Notes under the pieces: model-generated
Seen by the model: only the letters and a program-made list of their open reading frames with translations
Told to the model about the DNA's origin: nothing
Databases searched by the model: none
Source of the DNA: an uncultured Christensenella sp.
GTDB taxonomy: Bacteria; Bacillota; Clostridia; Christensenellales; DTU072
NCBI GenBank assembly: GCA_905210905.1
Contig: CAJLYQ010000039.1
Span: 1 to 19,716, forward strand
Length of the DNA stretch: 19,716 nt
Direction: 5' to 3'
Made by a program: the position numbers and the translations under genes
In this document: piece after piece, positions 15,401 to 19,716 of the stretch
How positions within the stretch are numbered: the stretch's first letter is position 1
Layout of the letters: the number at the start of each line of letters is the position of its first letter

Positions 15401-18400
15401 TACCGGATTCTTCTTCGTATCTCGCTCCGGGTTTGTCCGCGTCGCTTATTCTTCCGAACATTGCTCTGAACGCGTAATCGTATTCTTTTTCTCTGTCGAA
15501 TTCGCCGAGATTAAGGTCGTAGGCTAAGTTATAACTCTTTATCGTGCCGGGCGACGTCGTTTCGTCTTCCCAACCCATAAAGTAGTAACCGTCGGCGCAA
15601 GTCGCCATAAATATCACGTGCAAATTCTTTCCGTCGAGATAGAACGCGTAAGTTGCGGTACTTCCGCCCGAACTTTCCCCGTTCGACGTTATTTCGACGT
15701 TTACGTTCAGTTCGCTCCAAACGACTTTATAATAACCGCGCAAATTGTCTTCTCTTACGATTATTTCGTAATCGCCGCTTATTTTTTCGCCGTCTTCGTC
15801 GTACCAACCGTCGAAGAACTTGCCGCCGTACCACGCCGCGCCGTTAATTCCGTATTCTATATCCGAGCGTATTCTTATGCGGTAGTACGTAGTGTTTTTG
15901 CCGTCTTCGTACACGGTAAACCCGGTTATTTCGCTTTCGCCGACCGAATCGACTTGTATCGAAGCGTCGGTTTTTCTCCAACGGGGTTCGAACTCGAACT
16001 CGTCGGATACTAGATATACCGTTTCTCCCGTTTCTTCCGAGAAGAAAGCGACGGCTTTATACGTGATATACTCGCCGTCGTTTTGCGGATCGGGGTACTT
16101 AACGAACGTTCTCGTCAATGAGAATTTTTCTCCGAGATAAACCAAAGCGTTTTTCGTTTCGGTAGCCGCTCCTGCGTTTGCCGCGCTTAAATCCGTCTTG
16201 AACGTGGCGTACCAACCCAAGAAAACGAACCCGTCGTTCGTTATTGCGGACAAAACGAACTCGTCGTCGTTTTTATCGTTGGTTAAAGCGGTCGTCGCGT
16301 ACGTTCCGCCGGGATTGCCGGTAGCGTATTTAACGTTGATTTTCGCGTTGTTTCCGCTTTCGTTAATCGCCGTCCACTTCGCCTTATAGGACTGTCCGGA
16401 TCCGTCGTTACCGGTTTCCCAAACGTATTCGTGGGTCGTTCCCGCGGCGGTTTCCCAACCTGCGAAGACGTAACCGGTTTTCGGTTCGGCGACTAAAATT
16501 ATTCTTCCGCCGTACGCCATATAGTACGCGTCGCCGGCGGCAGAATTTTCGTTTACGATTTCCGCCGTGACGTAGTAGTCGGTTACTTTTCCTTTTCTCC
16601 ACACGGCGAGATAACTCTTCCTGCTTTCGGTTTTTCTGAGTTCCGCCACGTTTACCAAGTACGTAAACTCGAACGCCGCGATCTGTTCTTGCGTTCTCGT
16701 TTGCACTCCGAGCGGAGAAGTGTTTATTACCGCCGTCCATTCGGCGTCCGACGACGCAGGATACAGTCCGAGATAGTTGTATCCCCTTAGTTCGCCGCTT
16801 TCGCCTACTGCGTTTTTGTTTGTTTTTACCGTAATTTTGCAATATTCGGTAACGACTCCGCTTATTACGGTCTTGTAAGCGTAAAAGCCTACGGTTCCCG
16901 CTTTGGGTGCGGGTTCGGAAACCGTTCCGTTATACGCGGAAACTTTGATTTCGTATTTGTCTTCGTCGATCTTCGTATATTTTGCTTCGTAACCCGATTT
17001 CAGTCTGCGCACCGAGAACGTGAACGACAGGTCGAACGTAATAAGATCGTCGTTTTCGTCGTACCAACCGTCGAAGCGATACCCATCGTTTACCGTAGCG
17101 GACAGCGTGACGAATTCTCCGGTTTCCGTACTCGTGCGGTAAGAACTTACGTACTGTTTGCCGCCGTTCGTTGCGTTTTCCGCATAGGAATAATACGTTT
17201 TCGTTTTATCCGCCGCGCCTGCCTGGCATAGCGTAAACGTCCCGGCGGTTTCGTCGTACGAGTAATACTTGCCTGCCGGAAGTTGCGAACCGGTTTCTAC
17301 CGAAGAGAAAACGCCGGACGAAACGTTAACGGAATACACGGCTTTTTTCCAGTTTGCTTCGTACTCGTCTTCCGCCGTTGCGTCCGCACCGAATCTCAGG
17401 CACGTTTCCGTAGTGTATATTTTTCCGTTTTTATACCAACCGAGCCACACGTAACCGTCGTAGGTTTCCGCTTCGACGACGACGTTGTCGCCCTGCGTCA
17501 TTCCGCCGAAAGTAAACGTTCCGCCGTAGGACGTACCGGTTCGGTACGCGCCCGTTCCCACACGATATATTATCGCTCCGGAATCGAACGCGTTGGACGA
17601 GATTTTGATTTTGTTTAATTCGTAACGGACTTCGTATTCTTTGCCTTCTTCGGGAAGTTTTGCAAACAATTCCTTTCCGTCGGTTGCAGCGGTAGTTCCG
17701 TCTTCCGCGTAAAGTCCGGTAAAGACGTAGCCGTCGGCTATTTTCGGTACGAACGCCGCCGTGCCGCCTACGACGTTGTTTTCTTTTTTCACGTTGACTT
17801 CTACCGAAACTTTATCGTCGCCTTTAATCTCGAAAAGTTTGTCGGTTTCCGTCCACACTGCTTTGAATTCTTTGGATTCGGTAACGATAAACTCGTAATC
17901 GAACTTCAGCGCTCCGCTTATTTTTTCTTCTCTGTCGAACCAACCTACGAAGGTATATTTATCTTGCGGAACGGCGGTTATTTTCGCGTTTTCTCCGCGT
18001 TTTTCCATTCCGTCGCCGCTAAACGCTCCGTCAAGTTCTTCCGCGGTCGTTTTATTTTTTATTTCGTTCGTTATTTTTATCGTGAACGCGTTCCATTCGG
18101 TGTAAGAGACGGATTCCGAACGCAGCGTAAATTCCGCTTCGGTTATGCCGTTCCTTAATCCGTTCCAGCCTTCGAACGTATGTTTGCCGCATTCGCAACA
18201 GATTACCGTCGCTTTGATTTTGTCGCCTGCGTCGAGATTGCCGTATCTACGCAACTTCTCTCCGCCGTCGAAAGTTATCGTTTGTCTTGCCGCTTCGGTT
18301 TCTCCGTTAAGATTGCGTTCCGCCACCGTGAACGTGAACCATTTTTCGATTATTTTCGTTTTTCCCGTAACGGGTTCGGTCGTGAACGTTCTCGCCGCTG

Positions 18401-19664
18401 AAAGGACGGTTCCGTCCGACGAACAGAAACCGCCGAAAACGTATATCGTGTAATTGCCGTTGCCGTCGTTTACGATACCGTCGTATCTGCCCGTCGCGTT
18501 AAGACTGGTTCTGTCCCCCGACGCAACGCTCTTTACGTTGCTTGCGACGGTTGCGCCGTTAAGCGTGAGTTCGTAAGTAAACTCGACCGCGTTTCCGTCC
18601 CATCTCGCGATTAAGGTCGTGTCCGATGGAATATTCCAGGCTTCGACTATTCCGTTATTGCCGCAAACCTGCGTTCCGTCTTGCGTGAACCAACCCTTGA
18701 AACCGTATCCGCTTTTCGTTGCCGCGGGAAGAACGACCCTTTTTCCGTACTCAACCCGTTGCGCGGTAACGGAAACGGTACCGCCGTCGGCGTTGAAGAC
18801 GACGGAGTACGATTTGACCTTGGTCAAAGCGCGAAGGGTCACGTCCGAGTGAACCACGGTACCGTTGTCCCCGAATCTGAACTCTTTCGTTCCGTCGTAC
18901 CACAGAATATCGTACCCGATAAGGAAATACTCTTCGGGCGCGGACGCAAGCGTTTTCCCTTCTTCGCAAATCTTTTCTCCTACCTTGCCGCCTTTCTCGT
19001 CGTAAAAAGTAACGGTGAAATATTTTCCCCTGTTAATAACGAAACGCGCAACGTAAAGCGTATTCGTCGCGCTGTCGGTAACTTTCATATAATAAACGTT
19101 CTTCCCGGGAACGAGTTCGAACGTTTCGCCCCCTACGGGTGAGGTACATTCTTCGTCGTAGTAAAAATAATATCTGTCGTTTTCCCCGGCGAGTAAAATT
19201 TTGCCCGTTAAATCAAGGTTCTCTTCCGTTGCCGCAACGGTATAAACGCACTCTCTCGTCGACGGAGAATAAGAAAAGTTGTCGTCCTCGACGAATACGT
19301 CGTCGGTCAGTCTCCACTTAGCGTATAAAGTAACGTTGGAAGTAACTTCGTCCTTAGCAAAATCCCATTCCACAAAAGTTTCCGGAGCAGTGTACCAACC
19401 TACGAAGGTATAACCTTTTTTCACCGGAGCGGCAGGTTGTTTGATTTTTTCGCCGTTGCGCGCGGTAAGCGACGAAACGCTCGATCCGCCGTTCGACACG
19501 AAATCCACGGTGTACACGAGTCCCGTGGGTTTTTCGGGTTCGATAACGTTTACGTTGCCGCCGTTTCCGCCGTCATTCGGTTTGCAAGCGAAAAAGCAAA
19601 GCGCGAGCGATAATAAAAGCAATAAACATATCGTCGCTTTCAATCCGTTCCGTTGTCCAGTCAT
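12432..19664 (-). CDS. Giant InlB-repeat surface lipoprotein with PPC-like and DUF6273-like domains
   Basis: 2410 residues. The signal peptide (hydrophobic 11-25) ends in FFAC, so C27 is probably lipidated; a Gly/Asn-rich spacer follows. Residues from about 48 to 2150 consist of divergent Listeria-Bacteroides (InlB B) repeats, each with a G-[YF]-x-F-x-G-W-[YFE] core and usually an A-K-W or A-x-W end. I find 16 cores with an intact G-W and about three degenerate ones. Near 1770-1875 is a PPC-like beta-sandwich (YFVATINGKYTLTVNN ... FTFAVEKSKAYKLSLRA). The C-terminus (about 2155-2410) resembles DUF6273, a C-type-lectin-like fold: YFYLGVYPQT, DPIRWNVV, YLFVPSY, GYWLRSWGDK and GVRLAVKIN. There is no LRR domain and no LPxTG or SLH anchor. 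Role: probably a long cell-surface adhesin or binding protein. AGGAG lies 6 nt before the ATG. The frame is uninterrupted, with no composition break visible by eye. Confidence 0.88.
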   Translation of the reverse strand: MTGQRNGLKATICLLLLLSLALCFFACKPNDGGNGGNVNVIEPEKPTGLVYTVDFVSNGGSSVSSLTARNGEKIKQPAAPVKKGYTFVGWYTAPETFVEWDFAKDEVTSNVTLYAKWRLTDDVFVEDDNFSYSPSTRECVYTVAATEENLDLTGKILLAGENDRYYFYYDEECTSPVGGETFELVPGKNVYYMKVTDSATNTLYVARFVINRGKYFTVTFYDEKGGKVGEKICEEGKTLASAPEEYFLIGYDILWYDGTKEFRFGDNGTVVHSDVTLRALTKVKSYSVVFNADGGTVSVTAQRVEYGKRVVLPAATKSGYGFKGWFTQDGTQVCGNNGIVEAWNIPSDTTLIARWDGNAVEFTYELTLNGATVASNVKSVASGDRTSLNATGRYDGIVNDGNGNYTIYVFGGFCSSDGTVLSAARTFTTEPVTGKTKIIEKWFTFTVAERNLNGETEAARQTITFDGGEKLRRYGNLDAGDKIKATVICCECGKHTFEGWNGLRNGITEAEFTLRSESVSYTEWNAFTIKITNEIKNKTTAEELDGAFSGDGMEKRGENAKITAVPQDKYTFVGWFDREEKISGALKFDYEFIVTESKEFKAVWTETDKLFEIKGDDKVSVEVNVKKENNVVGGTAAFVPKIADGYVFTGLYAEDGTTAATDGKELFAKLPEEGKEYEVRYELNKIKISSNAFDSGAIIYRVGTGAYRTGTSYGGTFTFGGMTQGDNVVVEAETYDGYVWLGWYKNGKIYTTETCLRFGADATAEDEYEANWKKAVYSVNVSSGVFSSVETGSQLPAGKYYSYDETAGTFTLCQAGAADKTKTYYSYAENATNGGKQYVSSYRTSTETGEFVTLSATVNDGYRFDGWYDENDDLITFDLSFTFSVRRLKSGYEAKYTKIDEDKYEIKVSAYNGTVSEPAPKAGTVGFYAYKTVISGVVTEYCKITVKTNKNAVGESGELRGYNYLGLYPASSDAEWTAVINTSPLGVQTRTQEQIAAFEFTYLVNVAELRKTESRKSYLAVWRKGKVTDYYVTAEIVNENSAAGDAYYMAYGGRIILVAEPKTGYVFAGWETAAGTTHEYVWETGNDGSGQSYKAKWTAINESGNNAKINVKYATGNPGGTYATTALTNDKNDDEFVLSAITNDGFVFLGWYATFKTDLSAANAGAATETKNALVYLGEKFSLTRTFVKYPDPQNDGEYITYKAVAFFSEETGETVYLVSDEFEFEPRWRKTDASIQVDSVGESEITGFTVYEDGKNTTYYRIRIRSDIEYGINGAAWYGGKFFDGWYDEDGEKISGDYEIIVREDNLRGYYKVVWSELNVNVEITSNGESSGGSTATYAFYLDGKNLHVIFMATCADGYYFMGWEDETTSPGTIKSYNLAYDLNLGEFDREKEYDYAFRAMFGRISDADKPGARYEEESGTPASPSINGVLRSEDGQQYFTVTAKKIKGYAFLGWKYKSDLTSTDKYVSRDMTYSYGAEDTSESLTAVYKQINYIDGYTEFITETNKKFVEYVNSYGYYTSEGTLVIEVEVDIPDGYGYRVVTKSGEIIPSSIDRPELVTVKSGTREIYNGLIVEFFRASETAGRFVEIERSTDNIGFEYVGYVRKTTGYATAYDERWTLKTTFDKNGYSFIGWFDNMDNLLEITDEYVVDAPETSRSVNMKFGKYSILVENENETAGDAYVEGYDVTFSFDLNTTEESIIKGVGDIPSQLLNAGDKIEYPYNVLHKNVGAFMFGGWFDNPECEGKEYDFNKDIKRDVKVYAKWIPMSDYGADETNAIYADGKYRIFNVTEEKKDYYFVATINGKYTLTVNNYSNNQRTEILVGEVSGDVTNEYVVNDTAEKTFTFAVEKSKAYKLSLRAKGTENSVQITLKAPEISISGRRSPLAPYGGSVKAVAVPKDYSDSERTDEAYVFEGWYCNGVLVTDSQTVNGDGDKKYVIYPEVCEIVSADYSKYADMFGNIELVAKWKKLTLDVVTSDADGGNMSYTLRVVERESEYTENVGAKYWALGAVAATNYTFVGWYLYDKTTEQFADEPLSREISYNYIIYDGDDAPIIKCEWKYTGNDGLYNITYSMNTTDAVNSPYNMASFNAASTTEILLYNPHKYYKENGEIKGYYVFEGWFTDKDYTKPIEKIIPQNYKGNVTVYAKWGKAVKNVSVLTDAAGSKYFYLGVYPQTAITDETFIRQLGYDNNVYADANDYRNEYRYYSYDDGSRYYKISDTLCYRVDPIRWNVVSTSDGSSYAVSACVLDYSEFSVTTNKNGEFYANNWEKSKLNGIMTSTFTKSHFTEIEKNFIALADMTVSNALGSGYYKDKDLKWAVQNDTSGYLFVPSYAESAALGGSIRKPVYSDYALYQKGTDGANGYWLRSWGDKENKAMFVNDDGEFMSDVVTTKRGVRLAVKINEEYCAK
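13213..19523 (-). repeat. Array of about 19 divergent InlB-type repeat modules
   Basis: Protein-level repeats inside the giant lipoprotein gene, marked by codons for G-W. Approximate protein positions of the intact G-W cores are 90, 325, 499, 575, 743, 867, 1069, 1150, 1287, 1366, 1455, 1634, 1737, 1916, 2022 and 2121. Degenerate cores (GGF, TGL, LGL) occur near 412, 650 and 965. The first module, the one near 1737 and the last one are closest to the family consensus, ending in YAKW. Modules between are more diverged and irregularly spaced. DNA-level identity between modules is low, except for a 22-nt match at 15795-15816 and 17055-17076 encoding the FDGWYDE segment. Confidence 0.85.
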
Positions 19665-19700
19665 ACGTTTCTCCTATAATACAAGCGTGCGAGCGCGCGT

Positions 19701-19715
19701 AATAATTAAATTATT
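19701..19715. repeat. Perfect A/T inverted repeat upstream of the giant lipoprotein gene
   Basis: Two 7-nt arms, AATAATT and AATTATT, flank a single A, 37-51 nt before the ATG of the lipoprotein gene. It could be part of a promoter or a binding site, but the upstream region is cut by the window edge, so its role is unknown. Short A/T palindromes also arise by chance. Confidence 0.45.
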
Positions 19716-19716
19716 T

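Noticed and set aside
12432..19664. Internalin-type invasion protein
   Set aside because: InlB-type repeats alone are widespread in Gram-positive surface proteins. There is no leucine-rich-repeat domain or sortase signal, so an internalin function is not supported.
19676..19681. TATTAT before the giant lipoprotein gene as its -10 element
   Set aside because: It directly abuts the AGGAG ribosome site, so transcription would begin inside or after that site. The real promoter is probably beyond the window edge.

Overview
The window reads as a chromosomal segment of a Gram-positive, spore-forming-lineage bacterium (Bacillota, class Clostridia). The evidence is the gene content: yqfC, yqfD and a PdaB-type deacetylase are endospore genes, and the ylmE-sepF-lspA-rluD and yqfCD-pgpH-ybeY-era neighbourhoods are Bacillota gene orders. 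Condensed gene order and a YbeY-Era fusion suggest an uncultured, somewhat streamlined gut clostridium, perhaps Christensenellales-like. That lineage guess is inference. All 14 genes lie on the minus strand, so transcription runs from high to low coordinates. No RNA gene, IS element, CRISPR array or convincing factor-independent terminator was seen.

Upstream block (19716 down to 8552): a giant 2410-residue surface lipoprotein built of InlB-type repeats, with a PPC-like sandwich and a C-terminal DUF6273-like domain. It is followed 8 nt later by a sirtuin, then a metallophosphoesterase lipoprotein, then a PurD homologue with unusual active-site residues. Gaps are 8, 19 and 40 nt, so these four probably share a transcript.

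A 179-191 nt spacer (8361-8551) holds the only sizeable gap and a weak promoter candidate.

Downstream block (8360 down to 22): ten genes with overlaps or gaps of at most 62 nt. They are a PdaB-like deacetylase, a two-OB-fold SSB-like protein, YggS/YlmE, a minimal SepF, LspA, an RluD-type pseudouridine synthase, YqfC, YqfD, a PgpH phosphodiesterase without its ectodomain, and a YbeY-Era fusion. In Bacillus subtilis these genes belong to separate loci. Here the genes that normally separate them (ylmG, ylmH, divIVA and ileS; phoH; dgkA and cdd) are absent from between their neighbours. The block therefore combines cell division (SepF), PLP homeostasis, lipoprotein maturation, rRNA modification and processing, c-di-AMP breakdown and sporulation.

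The points most worth a second look are the YbeY-Era fusion, the stripped-down PgpH and SepF, the divergent PurD, and the giant repeat lipoprotein coupled to a sirtuin.
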